Shown here: in pieces, positions 36,150 to 46,031 of the stretch
Numbering within the stretch: position 1 is the stretch's first letter
Layout of the letters: every line of letters begins with the position of its first letter
From: a beta proteobacterium AAP99
GTDB lineage: Bacteria > Pseudomonadota > Gammaproteobacteria > Burkholderiales > Burkholderiaceae_C
NCBI GenBank assembly: GCA_001295775.1
Contig: LJIA01000018.1
Location: 1 to 64,000, forward strand
Direction: 5' to 3'
DNA: 64,000 nt
The notes under the pieces: model-generated
Seen by the model: the letters and a program-made list of their open reading frames with translations, nothing else
Database searches by the model: none
What the model was told of the DNA's origin: nothing
Translations under genes and position numbers: made by a program

Positions 36150-37738
36150 CGATTGCGATCACCCTTCGGCCCCGCGCGCTCGCAGTCGCGCTCGCGCTGG
36201 CCGGCCTGCTTGGCGCGGGCAGTCACCAGGCGGCTCATGCACAGGCTGCCGCACCAGCCAGCATCACGATCAGCGAGTTCAAGGTCGAAGGCAGCAACCC
36301 GCTGGGCGAGGCCCGCACCCAGCGCTTGCTGCAGCCGTTTACCGGCGCGGTGAGCGGCGACGCACAGGCGCTTGAACGGCTGCAGGGTGCCGCCAAGGCC
36401 CTGGAGGCCGCGCTGCAGGAAGCCGGCTGGGGTCTGTACCGCGTGGTGCTGCCGGCGCAGACCCTGCAGTCCACCGTACGCCTGCAAGTGGTGCGATTCT
36501 CGGTCGGGCAGGTCCTGGTGCAAGGCAACAAGCACTTCGCGGAGTCCAACATCCGCGCCAGCCTGCCGGCGCTGCAGCCCGGGCAGACCCCGAATTTGCA
36601 GGATCTTGCCCGCGAGATCTCGGTTGCGAATGAAAGCGCGGCCAAGCGCGTGGTTGTGGGCTTCCGCGAGGGCAAGGCACCGGACACCGTGGATGCCAAT
36701 CTCCGCGTGGAAGATGTCCGCCCGTGGAGCGCGGTGCTGGCGGCGTCGAACGCCGGCACGGAAGATTCCACCCGGCCGCGTGTCACGGTCGCGCTCGCGC
36801 ACTACAACCTTTTGGATGGCGACGAGAGTCTCGTGCTCTCCGGCTCTGTGGCGCCCGAGCGCACCGATGTGCGCCAGTTCGGCTTGCAGGCGCGAAAGCC
36901 GTTCTACGGCCTCGGCGGTACCGCGGCCCTGTACTACACGGACTCGTCGGCCAGCTCCGGGGCGTTGGGCCCCGGCCTGGACATCACGGGCAAAGGGCGG
37001 TCCGCGGGCCTGAGCTGGACCCAGAGCCTGTCCCCTTTGGGTGAGGTCAAGCACAACCTGACGCTGGCCCTTGAAGACAAGCTCTTCGAAGGGACTCAGC
37101 TTCGCGGGGCTGGCCAGCTGAGCCCCGATGTCCGCAGTCGGCCGATCAGTCTCGGATATGCACTCAAGCAGAACTTCAGTGCGGGCGAGATCGGTGCGAC
37201 GATCGATCTCACTGCCAATCTCTCGGGCGGCGCGAGCAACACCGCGGCAGCCTACGCCGGCAACCGGCTTGGCGCGCCTCGCGGCTGGAAGGCTCTACGC
37301 GCCAGTGTCGAAGGCCGCCATGCGGTGGGCGCTGGCTTCGATCTGGCCGGGCAGCTCAGGCTGCAGTACAGCGCCGATCCGCTGATTGCCGGCGAACAGT
37401 TCGGATTTGGTGGCGCCAGCCTCGGGCGCGGCCTTGAGGAGCGCGCACTCACAGGAGATCGTGGCGTGGCGGGTAGTCTTGAACTGAGCCGCTCGGTCTT
37501 TGTGAGCGGCTTCAAGCTGCTGGCTTTCGTCGATGCCGCGCTGGTCGATCGGCTGAACGTCCAACCGGGCCTGAGCGCGCGCGAGTCGATCGCGACGGCT
37601 GGCCTGGGTCTGCGCTGGACCTGGAGCCACTGGCTCGCCACCCAGATCGACTACGGCTGGGTGATTGATGGCAGCCAGGTGCCACTGATCGAGCGCAACA
37701 GCGGCCGCCTGCACGCCGCCTTGCAGGTTCGCTTCTAA
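36146..37738 (+). CDS. ShlB/FhaC/HecB-type TpsB outer-membrane transporter
   Basis: A 530-residue outer-membrane protein. A signal peptide (residues 1-32, cleavage near AHA-QA) leads to POTRA domains (about 40-200: ITISEFKVEGSNPLG, then VLVQGNKHFAESNIRASLPAL) which capture the TPS domain in the periplasm. A 16-strand barrel follows and ends with an aromatic C-terminal residue (LQVRF), the usual BAM signal. The family motif region with VRGF is not obvious; FGFGGASLGRGLEER sits at the expected place. The start overlaps the fecR stop by 4 bp (ATGA), so the three genes are translated together. Confidence 0.9.
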   Translation: MTIAITLRPRALAVALALAGLLGAGSHQAAHAQAAAPASITISEFKVEGSNPLGEARTQRLLQPFTGAVSGDAQALERLQGAAKALEAALQEAGWGLYRVVLPAQTLQSTVRLQVVRFSVGQVLVQGNKHFAESNIRASLPALQPGQTPNLQDLAREISVANESAAKRVVVGFREGKAPDTVDANLRVEDVRPWSAVLAASNAGTEDSTRPRVTVALAHYNLLDGDESLVLSGSVAPERTDVRQFGLQARKPFYGLGGTAALYYTDSSASSGALGPGLDITGKGRSAGLSWTQSLSPLGEVKHNLTLALEDKLFEGTQLRGAGQLSPDVRSRPISLGYALKQNFSAGEIGATIDLTANLSGGASNTAAAYAGNRLGAPRGWKALRASVEGRHAVGAGFDLAGQLRLQYSADPLIAGEQFGFGGASLGRGLEERALTGDRGVAGSLELSRSVFVSGFKLLAFVDAALVDRLNVQPGLSARESIATAGLGLRWTWSHWLATQIDYGWVIDGSQVPLIERNSGRLHAALQVRF

Positions 37739-37785
37739 CGGAATCCGGCCCGGCGGCGTTGTGGGTGCCCACCTACAATCCCGCC

Positions 37786-38208
37786 ATGGCTGGTCTTGAC
37801 TCCGCAACTCCCGCACCGACTGCGATCACGCTGCATGGCACCTCCAAGGTGCTGGAGGTGTGCTTTGCCAACGGGCAGCGCTTCGAACTGAGCTTCGAAT
37901 TCCTGCGCGTCTGTTCGCCTTCGGCTGAAGTCCGTGGCCATGGCCCCGGGCAGGAAGTGCTGCAAGTGGGCAAGCGCGATGTGGATGTGGTCGGTATTGA
38001 ACCGGTCGGCCACTACGCCATCAAACCCCTGTTCTCGGATGGCCACGAGAGCGGAATCTATTCCTGGGCGTATCTGTACGAACTGGGCATGCATCGCGAT
38101 GCGTTGTGGCATGAGTACCTGAACCGGCTCGAACTGGCCGGCGCCTCGCGCGAACCCCTGGTGGGCGAGAGCGCGTTCAAGGCTGTTTCACGCGGAGGCT
38201 GTGGTTGA
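37786..38208 (+). CDS. DUF971 protein (gamma-butyrobetaine hydroxylase N-terminal-like)
   Basis: A 140-residue single-domain protein. The pattern [38 protein letters not shown], then [33 protein letters not shown], is the small domain also found at the N-terminus of gamma-butyrobetaine hydroxylase. Stand-alone versions are common in proteobacteria and are linked to iron-sulphur or ubiquinone genes. Its TGA overlaps the TTG start of ubiE, and this DUF971-ubiE pair is frequent in Burkholderiales. Start at 37786 chosen over 37759. Confidence 0.85.
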   Translation: MAGLDSATPAPTAITLHGTSKVLEVCFANGQRFELSFEFLRVCSPSAEVRGHGPGQEVLQVGKRDVDVVGIEPVGHYAIKPLFSDGHESGIYSWAYLYELGMHRDALWHEYLNRLELAGASREPLVGESAFKAVSRGGCG

Positions 38209-38936
38209 AGACGCATTTCGGGTTCGAACAGGTTGAGGAGACCGAAAAGGCGGGCAAGGTCGCCGGCGTCTTCCATTCCGTGGCGAGCAAGTACGACGTC
38301 ATGAACGATTTGATGTCCGCAGGTCTGCATCGCGTCTGGAAGAAGTTCACCATCGAGGTGGCCGGCATTCGCCCCGGGATGAAGGTTCTCGACATCGCCG
38401 GCGGGACAGGTGACCTTGCCAGCGCGTTTGCCGAGCGGGTCGGTCCGACCGGGCAGGTCTGGCTTACCGACATCAATGCCTCGATGCTTGCGGTGGGGCG
38501 TGACCGCCTGCTCGATCGCGGCCAGATCCTGCCGGTGGCGCAGGCCGACGCTGAGCAACTGCCCTTCCCCGATGGCCACTTCGATCGCGTGACGGTCGCC
38601 TTTGGTTTGCGCAACATGACGCACAAGGAGCGCGCACTTGCGGAAATGCGGCGCGTTCTTGCGCCCGGCGGACAGCTGCTGGTGCTCGAGTTCAGCAAGG
38701 TCGCACCGCCCCTGGCCAAGGCCTACGACGTTTACTCCTTCAAGGTGCTGCCCTGGCTGGGCCAGAAGGTCGCGGGCGACGCCGAGAGCTACAAGTACCT
38801 TGCCGAGTCGATCCGCATGCACCCCGACCAGGACACCCTGGCCAGCATGATGCGGGACGCCGGCTTTGCAAGGGTTCACCATTTCAACCTGACCCTGGGC
38901 GTTGTGGCCCTGCACGTCGGAACCCGCATGGATTAA
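38205..38936 (+). CDS. ubiE: Ubiquinone/menaquinone C-methyltransferase UbiE
   Basis: A 243-residue SAM-dependent methyltransferase that methylates the ring carbon in ubiquinone (and menaquinone) synthesis. Motifs: [29 protein letters not shown] at the start (UbiE signature 1), the SAM site [12 protein letters not shown] near residue 65, and [24 protein letters not shown]. The start codon is TTG (38205), overlapping the stop of the DUF971 gene by TTGA. It opens the ubiE-Tim44-ubiJ-ubiB cluster. Confidence 0.93.
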   Translation: MKTHFGFEQVEETEKAGKVAGVFHSVASKYDVMNDLMSAGLHRVWKKFTIEVAGIRPGMKVLDIAGGTGDLASAFAERVGPTGQVWLTDINASMLAVGRDRLLDRGQILPVAQADAEQLPFPDGHFDRVTVAFGLRNMTHKERALAEMRRVLAPGGQLLVLEFSKVAPPLAKAYDVYSFKVLPWLGQKVAGDAESYKYLAESIRMHPDQDTLASMMRDAGFARVHHFNLTLGVVALHVGTRMD

Positions 38937-39027
38937 GGCGCTCGGACCTGTGGCTGCTCGGCGCGTGAGGCATGACTCCCGCGAATGTGGGCTTGAGCGG
39001 GTATTGCACATTGGATAGCTTGCAGGC

Positions 39028-39729
39028 ATGGAGTGGATGTTGTTTCTCGGCGGGTTGGTCTTGACGGGCCTGATTGCGGGCGCGGCCTGGGTCTCCCGCT
39101 ACCGTGCCCAACTGCAGCGCAACCGCGATGCACTGATGCGCAGCTATGAGCGGACCTATGTGGGTCTGCAGGGTTTTGTCGGACCGGCCGCCGCCCCGGT
39201 CCCTGCAGAATCGCCCGCGGGCGCTGCGCAGGAGCGCGCTGCGCCAAGCATCGAAGCGCTCAGCGCCGATCTGATGCGGCGTGCCTCCGTGGCCGGACAG
39301 GCAACGGTCGCGCTGACTCAAGCCACGACGATCCCGCCAGACATGCGTGCCCAGCTGCAGGCCGAGCAGGAGCAAGTGCTGCGCGATGCCAAGCTCACGT
39401 TCATGCGGCTGATTGCCGCGTGGGACAACGCCAATACGGACGAACTGCGCGCGACCCTGGGTGCCGATGCTTACGACCGCCTGGTGGACGCCGCCAAGCT
39501 CGCGCCGCGTGAGGGTGCACCGACGGACATCATCACGCTGACTGCCGAGGCGGTGGATCGGCCTGCGAGTTCGGTCGTGCCTGCTGCAGGCGACGCAGAT
39601 GCCGTGCACGTGCGCTTCTCCGGCCTGTACCGCACCGCGCTGGCCTCGGCGGCGCGCCGTTTCGACACGGTCTGGAGCTTCCAGCGCAGCGACGATGGCC
39701 TGCGCGTGATCGAGATCCAGCCGATCTGA
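39028..39729 (+). CDS. Tim44-like domain protein
   Basis: A 233-residue membrane-anchored protein. An N-terminal hydrophobic segment (residues 4-21) is followed by a variable linker with Pro/Ala. The C-terminal half has the Tim44-like/SnoaL fold pattern (AKLTFMRLIAAWDNANTDELRATLGADAYDRL, then VHVRFSGLYR, then FDTVWSFQRSDDGLRVIEIQPI). It lies between ubiE and ubiJ in the same orientation, as in related genomes, so a link to ubiquinone synthesis or membrane lipid handling is possible but unproven. Confidence 0.75.
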   Translation: MEWMLFLGGLVLTGLIAGAAWVSRYRAQLQRNRDALMRSYERTYVGLQGFVGPAAAPVPAESPAGAAQERAAPSIEALSADLMRRASVAGQATVALTQATTIPPDMRAQLQAEQEQVLRDAKLTFMRLIAAWDNANTDELRATLGADAYDRLVDAAKLAPREGAPTDIITLTAEAVDRPASSVVPAAGDADAVHVRFSGLYRTALASAARRFDTVWSFQRSDDGLRVIEIQPI

Positions 39730-39830
39730 TCGCAGCAGCGGCCCCCGGCCCGCGGCTCGGGCTTGCAGGCGGCGAATACACTCGCAGCGCGCGATGCGCC
39801 CGCCACGGGCCCATGCGAATCCTCTTCTGC

Positions 39831-40445
39831 ATGTCGATCGATCAAGCGCTTTCTGCCCTGGCCGCCCGTGCGGCCAATCCCATGATCGCCTCCGAACCCT
39901 GGGCGCTGGCGCAGCTGCGCCCGCACGCCGGCCAACGCTTCGTGGTCAAGCTCGCCCCCTTCGCGCTGAGCTTTGCCATCCAGCCCGACGGACGTCTTGA
40001 CGCGGGGGAGCCGGACACGCCGCTGGCTCCGGCCAATGTGCGGATCGAACTCACCCCTGCGGCCCTGATGAGCACCGGCCCCGAGCGGCTCAAGCATGTC
40101 CGCATCGAAGGGGATGCCGCGCTTGCACACAGCCTGGGCGAACTCGCCAGCCAGCTGCGACCCGACTTCGAACACGCGCTTTCCGGCGTGGTCGGGGACA
40201 TCGCCGCACGGCGCATTGCAGAGGCCATGCGAACGTCCTTCGAAGCAGCGCGCAACTTTGCGCGGCAGGGTGCCGAGCTGGCTGTGGACCGCGCCGCCTA
40301 CAAGGATCCGATCATCCTGGCGCGTGAGCCCTTTGCGGCGCTCAGTGCCGAGACCCGCGCCCTGCGCGACCAGCTTGAACGGCTTTCCAAGCGCGTGGAA
40401 CTCATCGAGAAGACATCCCCGAAGAAGGGTGCCACCGAGGCATGA
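39831..40445 (+). CDS. ubiJ: Ubiquinone biosynthesis accessory factor UbiJ (SCP2 domain)
   Basis: A 204-residue protein with an N-terminal SCP2-type lipid-binding domain ([26 protein letters not shown], then [13 protein letters not shown]) and C-terminal helices ([15 protein letters not shown]). UbiJ binds hydrophobic ubiquinone intermediates in the Ubi complex. The position just before ubiB, with an ATGA overlap at 40442, supports the name. The frame runs back to 39813, but the ATG at 39831 (MSIDQALS) looks like the natural start. Confidence 0.85.
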   Translation: MSIDQALSALAARAANPMIASEPWALAQLRPHAGQRFVVKLAPFALSFAIQPDGRLDAGEPDTPLAPANVRIELTPAALMSTGPERLKHVRIEGDAALAHSLGELASQLRPDFEHALSGVVGDIAARRIAEAMRTSFEAARNFARQGAELAVDRAAYKDPIILAREPFAALSAETRALRDQLERLSKRVELIEKTSPKKGATEA

Positions 40446-42058
40446 AACTCGCCCGCACTGCAAAGATCCTCGGCGTCGCATGGAAGTACCGGCTCGACAC
40501 GCTTGTGCCCGCGCAGCATCTGCCCTGGTACGCACGCCTTCTGCTGTCGCCGCTCAAGCTGGCGGCCGAACCCAGCCAGCCGCGCGGCCAGCGCCTGCGC
40601 GAGGCCTTCACTGAGCTGGGCCCGATCTTTGTCAAGTTCGGCCAGCTGCTCTCGACGCGGCGCGACATGCTGCCCGAGGACATCGCCAATGAACTCGCGT
40701 TGCTGCAGGACCGTGTGCCGCCGGAGGCGCCCGGCACGGCCGAGCGCACGATCGAGCGTGCGCTCGGCGCTGCGCCTACCGATCTCTTCGCATCCTTCGA
40801 CCCCACGCCGATTGCCAGTGCCTCGATCGCTCAGGTTCATCGCGCCACACTCAAAGGCGACAAGCGGCCTGAGGAGGCCGGCAGGCAAGTCGCCGTGAAG
40901 GTGCTGCGCCCGGGTATGCGCGAGGTGATCCAGAAGGATCTGGCGCTGATGCATGCTGCGGCTGCGCTGATCAAGCGCGCCAGCGAAGATGGTCGCCGTC
41001 TCCGACCGGACGATGTGGTCGACGAATTCGACCGGATCCTGAACGACGAGCTGGACCTGCTGCGCGAGGCCTCCAACTGCGCCCTGCTGCGGCGCAACTT
41101 CCCGCCGGGTTCGCACCGTGGCCAGCTGCTTGCCGTGCCCGAGGTGTTCTGGGACTACACGCGCGACAGGGTCTTCACCATGGAGTGGATGGACGGCATC
41201 CCGATCGCGGATGCCGAGCGCCTGACGGCCAAGGGCATCGATCTGAAAAAGCTCTCGCGCGATGGTGTTGAGATCTTCTTCACGCAGGTGTTTGTCGATG
41301 GCTACTTCCATGCCGACATGCACCCCGGCAACATTCTTGTGGGCTTCGGCGAGTCGGACCGCAACCGCTACATCGCGCTGGATTTCGGCATCATGGGTGC
41401 GCTGTCCGAGTACGACAAGCATTACCTCGCGCAGAACTTCCTGGCCTTCTTCAAGCGCGACTACCGCCGGGTTGCCGCCCTGCATGTCGAGAGCGGCTGG
41501 GTGCCCAAGGACACGCGCGTCGAGGAGCTCGAAGCAGCGGTGCGCGCCTGCTGCGAGCCTTACTTCGACCGGCCGCTGAAGGAAATCTCCCTGGGCATGG
41601 TGCTGCTGCGCCTGTTCGATGCGAGCCGCCGCTTCAAGGTGAGCATCCAGCCCCAGCTCGTGCTGCTGCAGAAGACCCTGCTCAACGTGGAAGGCCTGGG
41701 CCGCCAGCTCGACCCGGACCTTGATCTCTGGACCACGGCCAAGCCCATTCTGGAGAAGTGGATGAACCAGCAGGTGGGGCCGGAGGGCTTCCGCAAGCGC
41801 CTGGAGCAGGAAGCCACCCAGTGGGCACAGTTCCTGCCCGAGCTGCCGCGCCTGATCCACACCCGCCTGTCCGCACCGCCGCCGCAGCGCGATGATGCGC
41901 TGCTGATCGAGCATCTGCGCAGCATCCGCAAGGGGCAGTCGCGCCTGCACCTGCTCATCAGCCTGCTGGCGGGTGCGCTGGTCGTGGTGTCCGTCATGCT
42001 GGGCTACGCCTTCTACATTCTCTGGGTACTGCTGCACGACGGCGGTGATTTCATGTAG
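40442..42058 (+). CDS. ubiB: Ubiquinone biosynthesis protein UbiB (atypical ADCK-like kinase)
   Basis: A 538-residue member of the ABC1/ADCK/UbiB family with the KxGQ motif ([16 protein letters not shown]), the Ala-rich loop in [13 protein letters not shown], the nucleotide lysine in VAVKVLRPG, the catalytic-loop DMHPGNILV and the metal-binding LDFGIMG. Two C-terminal hydrophobic segments (about 500-535, [26 protein letters not shown]) anchor it in the membrane. It assists the aerobic ubiquinone hydroxylation complex as an ATPase. It is coupled to ubiJ by a 4-base overlap. Confidence 0.93.
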   Translation: MKLARTAKILGVAWKYRLDTLVPAQHLPWYARLLLSPLKLAAEPSQPRGQRLREAFTELGPIFVKFGQLLSTRRDMLPEDIANELALLQDRVPPEAPGTAERTIERALGAAPTDLFASFDPTPIASASIAQVHRATLKGDKRPEEAGRQVAVKVLRPGMREVIQKDLALMHAAAALIKRASEDGRRLRPDDVVDEFDRILNDELDLLREASNCALLRRNFPPGSHRGQLLAVPEVFWDYTRDRVFTMEWMDGIPIADAERLTAKGIDLKKLSRDGVEIFFTQVFVDGYFHADMHPGNILVGFGESDRNRYIALDFGIMGALSEYDKHYLAQNFLAFFKRDYRRVAALHVESGWVPKDTRVEELEAAVRACCEPYFDRPLKEISLGMVLLRLFDASRRFKVSIQPQLVLLQKTLLNVEGLGRQLDPDLDLWTTAKPILEKWMNQQVGPEGFRKRLEQEATQWAQFLPELPRLIHTRLSAPPPQRDDALLIEHLRSIRKGQSRLHLLISLLAGALVVVSVMLGYAFYILWVLLHDGGDFM

Positions 42059-42098
42059 GTGGCGCGTCGCCACCACCTTTTGACCTGCACGATCTGAA

Positions 42099-42752
42099 TT
42101 GAGCGACACGCCAGCCTTCTCGGCGCGCAACGCCGCCGAACCCGCTTTCTGGAACGAGCGTTTTTCCGCCGGATTCACGCCCTGGCAGCTGCCCTCCATG
42201 CCGCAGCGACTTGCCCGCTGGTTGGCCGAGCGCGGAAGCGAATTGAGCCGCACCAACCTGCTGGTGCCCGGCGCCGGTGCGGGACCGGAGCTGCCGGCTT
42301 TGGCTGCTGCCGGCCTGCGGGTGGATGCCATCGACTACGCCGAGGCCGCGGTGCGCGCCGGGCAGGCGCGACTGGTGCCTGCACTTGCGCCGCTGCTGCG
42401 GCAGGCGGACTTCTTTGATGCCGCGGCTGTGCCAGGCCCCTACCGCTACGTCTACGAACGCACCTTTGCCTGCGCCCTGCCAACGGAGATGCGTGCCGAC
42501 TGGGCCTGGCGCGTGGCCCAGCTGATCGAACCGGGCGGCGAGCTGCTTGGCTACTTCTATGTCATGCCAGACGCGCCGGAACGCCCGCGCGGCCCGCCCT
42601 TCGTCTATGACCGTGCCCTGCTGGACGCGCTGCTGTCGCCGTACTTCACGCTCGTGGAGGACGAACCCAGCCCCGATGCGCTGCCCGTCTTTGGCGGCCA
42701 TGAGCGCTGGATGCGCTGGCTGCGTCAGCCGCGTGCCGCGATCACGCGTTGA
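42099..42752 (+). CDS. TPMT-type SAM-dependent methyltransferase
   Basis: A 217-residue protein of the thiopurine S-methyltransferase-like family: FWNERFSAGFTPW at the start, LLVPGAGAGPELPALAAAGLRVDAIDYAE (SAM motif I and its acidic residue), YVYERTFACALP and PGGELLGYFYVM. The substrate is unknown; related bacterial forms methylate tellurite, selenite or small thiols. The start is TTG (42099), just after UbiB. No operon is implied beyond strand and distance (about 40 bp). Confidence 0.8.
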   Translation: MSDTPAFSARNAAEPAFWNERFSAGFTPWQLPSMPQRLARWLAERGSELSRTNLLVPGAGAGPELPALAAAGLRVDAIDYAEAAVRAGQARLVPALAPLLRQADFFDAAAVPGPYRYVYERTFACALPTEMRADWAWRVAQLIEPGGELLGYFYVMPDAPERPRGPPFVYDRALLDALLSPYFTLVEDEPSPDALPVFGGHERWMRWLRQPRAAITR

Positions 42753-42945
42753 GCCTTCGCCATCGATGACGCGGCCCTGACAGCTCGGCGCCAGCGGGCT
42801 GGTCGATAATCCGCGTTGGGGAGCGCCGGGCAGCCCATGTGCCTGGTGCAGGAATTGCAAGGCTTGCGACGTACACGGCGCGCAAGCGCGAACAACACGC
42901 TGCCCGCGCTCACGCGGCGGCGCAGGCTGGAGGGGCCATCAGAGC

Positions 42946-44403
42946 ATGTCCACTGAGATCAACACCACGCTGATCCTGTTCGTCGTCATTTATCTGTTGG
43001 GCACGCTCGCAGTGGGCGTCTGGGCCGGCAGCCGAATCAAGACCACGACCGATTTCGCCATTGCCGGCCGCTCGCTGCCGCTGATCATGGTCGTGACCAC
43101 GACCTTTGCCACCTGGTTCGGTGCCGAGACGGTGATGGGTATCCCGGCCAAGTTCGTGCAGGGCGGTCTGGCGGCTGTGGTGGAAGACCCCTTCGGTGCG
43201 TCCATGTGCTTGGTGCTGGTGGGCCTGTTCTTCGCCTTCAAGCTCTACAAGATGACGCTGCTGACGATCGGCGACTACTACCGCCATCGCTACGGCCGCT
43301 TCGTCGAGGTGTTCTGCTCCGTGGCCATCATCCTGAGCTATCTGGGCTGGGTGGCGGCGCAGATCACGGCCCTGGGCCTGGTGTTCAGCATCCTGACCAA
43401 CGGGGCGATGAGCGAGACCACGGGCATGATCATCGGCACACTCGCCGTGCTGATCTACGTGGTGATCGGCGGCTTTCTGGCCGTGGCCTGGACCGACTTC
43501 ATCCAGATGATCGTGCTGGTGATCGGCCTGGCGGTGATCGCGATCTTTGCAGGCAACATTGCCGGCGTGGACAAGGTGGTGAACCTGGCTGCGCAGAACA
43601 ACTGGGCCCAGATCCTGCCCGCACCGAGCTTCACCGAGATCTCCATCTTTCTGGCCGCAGCCGTGACCATGATGCTGGGCTCCATTCCGCAGCAGGACGT
43701 GTTCCAGCGCGTGATGAGCGCCAAGGACGCCAGCACCGCGCGCAGCGGTGCGGTGATCGGCGGCGTGAGCTACCTGCTGTTCGCCTTTGTGCCCATGTTC
43801 ATCGTCGCCTGCGCCGTGGTGGTGATGGGCGACAAGGCGCTGGAACTCGCCAAGAACGACTACCAGAAGCTGTTGCCCAGCTTCATCATGACCCACATGC
43901 CGCTGGCCATGCAGATCCTGTTCTTCGGCGCGCTGCTCTCGGCCATCAAGAGCACATCGAGTGCCACGCTGCTCGCGCCCTCCACCAGCTTCGTGGAAAA
44001 CATCCTGAAGAACATCCACCCCGGCCTGTCTGACCGCCAGCAATTGTTCGCCATGCGCACTACGCTGGTGGTGTTTGCCTGCCTGGTGCTGACCTACGCC
44101 ATCATGATGAAGGGCACCTCGATCTATGACCTCGTGTCCAGCGCCTATCAGGTCACGCTCGTCGGCGCCTTCATCCCGCTGGTGTTCGGCCTGTACTGGA
44201 AGCGCGCCACCACGCAGGGGGCGATCGTCTCCATCGTGCTGGGCATCGGCACCTGGATCGGCTTCATGGCTTTCAAGCCGCTGGGGCCGGACTATCCCGC
44301 GCAACTGCCTGGCCTGATCATGGCCTTCGTCGGCATCATCGTCGGCAGCCTCGTGCCACAGTTCGTGGCCGACAAGCAGCAGGCCATGGCGCACGCCGCC
44401 TGA
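42946..44403 (+). CDS. Sodium:solute symporter (SSS family)
   Basis: A 485-residue protein with about 13 membrane segments. The family pattern is clear: TDFAIAGRSLPLIMVVTTTFATWFGAETVMGIPAKF in TM 2-3, and GAFIPLVFGLYWKRATTQGAIVSIVLGI near the end. It moves a small organic solute into the cell with sodium. The subtype resembles pantothenate/proline-like carriers, but the substrate cannot be told. The gene ends at a repeat end module (44451). Confidence 0.88.
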   Translation: MSTEINTTLILFVVIYLLGTLAVGVWAGSRIKTTTDFAIAGRSLPLIMVVTTTFATWFGAETVMGIPAKFVQGGLAAVVEDPFGASMCLVLVGLFFAFKLYKMTLLTIGDYYRHRYGRFVEVFCSVAIILSYLGWVAAQITALGLVFSILTNGAMSETTGMIIGTLAVLIYVVIGGFLAVAWTDFIQMIVLVIGLAVIAIFAGNIAGVDKVVNLAAQNNWAQILPAPSFTEISIFLAAAVTMMLGSIPQQDVFQRVMSAKDASTARSGAVIGGVSYLLFAFVPMFIVACAVVVMGDKALELAKNDYQKLLPSFIMTHMPLAMQILFFGALLSAIKSTSSATLLAPSTSFVENILKNIHPGLSDRQQLFAMRTTLVVFACLVLTYAIMMKGTSIYDLVSSAYQVTLVGAFIPLVFGLYWKRATTQGAIVSIVLGIGTWIGFMAFKPLGPDYPAQLPGLIMAFVGIIVGSLVPQFVADKQQAMAHAA

Positions 44404-44450
44404 GCGCCGTTGCCGGCCTAGCCTGGGTTCTGTGGGCTGGATCGAGCATT

Positions 44451-44515
44451 CATGCGGCTCTTCAGGCCAAAATGCCCGAAGAACCGCATGGGGCCAGCGG
44501 AAAGCCTTTTCAGAA
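44451..44515 (-). repeat. Solo end module of the repeat family (copy G), with a perfect hairpin
   Basis: Read on the minus strand it has TTTCCGCTGG, CCCCATGCGG, ATTTTGGCCTGAA and GCCGCATG. On the plus strand, CATGCGG (44451-44457) pairs with CCGCATG (44484-44490), and TCTTC pairs with GAAGA inside. This is the same module as at 12556, 13155 and 16526, on the other strand, between two convergent genes, where it may end transcription. Confidence 0.8.
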
Positions 44516-44523
44516 TCTCGCGC

Positions 44524-44904
44524 TCAGGCGTGAATCTGCCGCCCGCCGGCAAAGGCCCAGTTCTCCCACTGGGTCTCCTTGAACACCACCATCACGTGTT
44601 CCGGGTTCAGGCCGGCGGCCTGAGCGCCCGCCATGATGTCCGCCAGGATCTTGCGCTTGATCTTCACGCTGCGGCCCACCGACAGCAGGATCTCGATGAG
44701 CGCAAACTCGGTTGTTCGCGGGCTGGCGGCGTCCGGGTAGCTGGGGTCGAAGCGGAAGTCGTCCTCGCTCAGCTCCAGGCAGCGCTGAAACAGATCCGTG
44801 GCCGGCACACCGCTGGCCACCAGAGCCTGATGCACGGCATCAAACAGCGCACTCTTGCGCCCGGTGGTCGTGGGCTTTCGAACAGTGAAGGTGACGAGGG
44901 GCAT
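44524..44904 (-). CDS. Tautomerase-superfamily protein (4-oxalocrotonate-like)
   Basis: A 126-residue protein beginning MPLVTFTVRKPTTTGRK, which leaves the catalytic Pro as residue 1 after Met removal. It fits the tautomerase_2 family (VHQALVASGVPATDLFQRCLELSEDDF, then SVKIKRKILADIMAGAQAAGLNPEHVMVVFKE). Such enzymes act on keto-enol isomers of small acids. It ends with ETQWENWAFAGG, also family-typical. A single gene, convergent with the symporter. Confidence 0.85.
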   Translation of the reverse strand: MPLVTFTVRKPTTTGRKSALFDAVHQALVASGVPATDLFQRCLELSEDDFRFDPSYPDAASPRTTEFALIEILLSVGRSVKIKRKILADIMAGAQAAGLNPEHVMVVFKETQWENWAFAGGRQIHA

Positions 44905-45032
44905 GACCGGCTCCGGCTGGATGGAGCTTGCAGCCTAGTACGCATTGGCTCGCACGGCGGCTGGCCGGGAGAGATCAGCGCAGGCGGCGCGGTGCTTTGG
45001 CCAGCACGCGTGACAGGCTGTGATGGCAGACC

Positions 45033-45812
45033 CTAGAGCGCTGCATCGCGCGCAAAGCGCCCCAGGTAGTCCAGGCCAGCGATCGCCCGGCTGCCGTACC
45101 AGCTCGTCATCTCGCCGTCGATCAGCAGCACTGGCTTGCCGATCTGCCGCTCCAGTGCATCCGCATGGTTCTCGCCAAATCGGTAGGGCTCGCTGGACAG
45201 CAGCACCGCGTCCACATCGGCCATCAGCGCCTCGGAGAACTTGATCGTCGGGTAGCGCGCCGCACCCTGCTCGCCCCCATACACATCGGGCATCGTGTGC
45301 CAGTTCACAAGTGCCAGCGTGCGGCTGATGTAGGTGTCGCGCGCCACGCTCATCCACGGGTCCTGCCAGATGAGGTACAGCACGCGGCGCGGCGCGAAGC
45401 GCTGGGCGGTCAATGCGGCGAGTGCGTCGTCAAGTTGCTTGCAGAGGGTCTGGGCACGCTCCTGCACACCGGGCACGGACTCAAACTGCGCCGCCATCTG
45501 CCGGAAGAGTGCCTCGTTGTCCTGCGGCGCCTGCGGATGCGTCACCACGACATGCGGCACACATTCGCGCAACGCCTCCACATCCGGCAGCCGGTTCTCG
45601 TCCACGTTCACGATCACGTGCGTGGGCGCGAGCCGGCGGATCTTCTCCAGATTCACGTCCTTGGTGCCGCCCACCTTCGGGATGTCGCGCACGGCATCGG
45701 CCGGGTGGATGCAAAAGCCCGTGCGCCCAACGACGTGCTCGCGCAGGCCCAGGTCGATCAGCAGCTCGGTGATCGAGGGGACGAGGCTGACAATGCGCGG
45801 TGCGTCTTGCAT
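45033..45812 (-). CDS. Helical-backbone metal receptor (BtuF-like cobalamin-binding protein)
   Basis: A 259-residue protein of the ABC-transporter periplasmic binding (helical backbone) type: IVSLVPSITELLIDLGLREHVVGRTGFCIHP at the start, then KVGGTKDVNLEKIRRLAPTHVIVNVDENR, as in BtuF. No signal peptide is visible from the chosen ATG (45812), and the upstream frame has none either, so it may be cytoplasmic or depend on an alternative start. No cobalamin transporter gene is next to it. Similar orphan forms occur in proteobacteria with unknown role. Confidence 0.75.
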   Translation of the reverse strand: MQDAPRIVSLVPSITELLIDLGLREHVVGRTGFCIHPADAVRDIPKVGGTKDVNLEKIRRLAPTHVIVNVDENRLPDVEALRECVPHVVVTHPQAPQDNEALFRQMAAQFESVPGVQERAQTLCKQLDDALAALTAQRFAPRRVLYLIWQDPWMSVARDTYISRTLALVNWHTMPDVYGGEQGAARYPTIKFSEALMADVDAVLLSSEPYRFGENHADALERQIGKPVLLIDGEMTSWYGSRAIAGLDYLGRFARDAAL

Positions 45813-46031
45813 GCGCGCATGCTAGCGGCCGTACACTTTGGACTCGGTCGGCAGTTCACCCAGGCGTTGCCGCGCGGCGTGGTCCGCGAGCTAAACCTGC
45901 CCTTCTTGTGATTCGCATGTCCTGGCGCCTTCTTGATCTTGCGCGCGCCCTGGCTGCAAGTCGGCAACCGCAGTGCGGCCCGTATGCCACCCGGGCCGGT
46001 TCATGGGTGATGCGCGTTCAGGAAAGCGACC

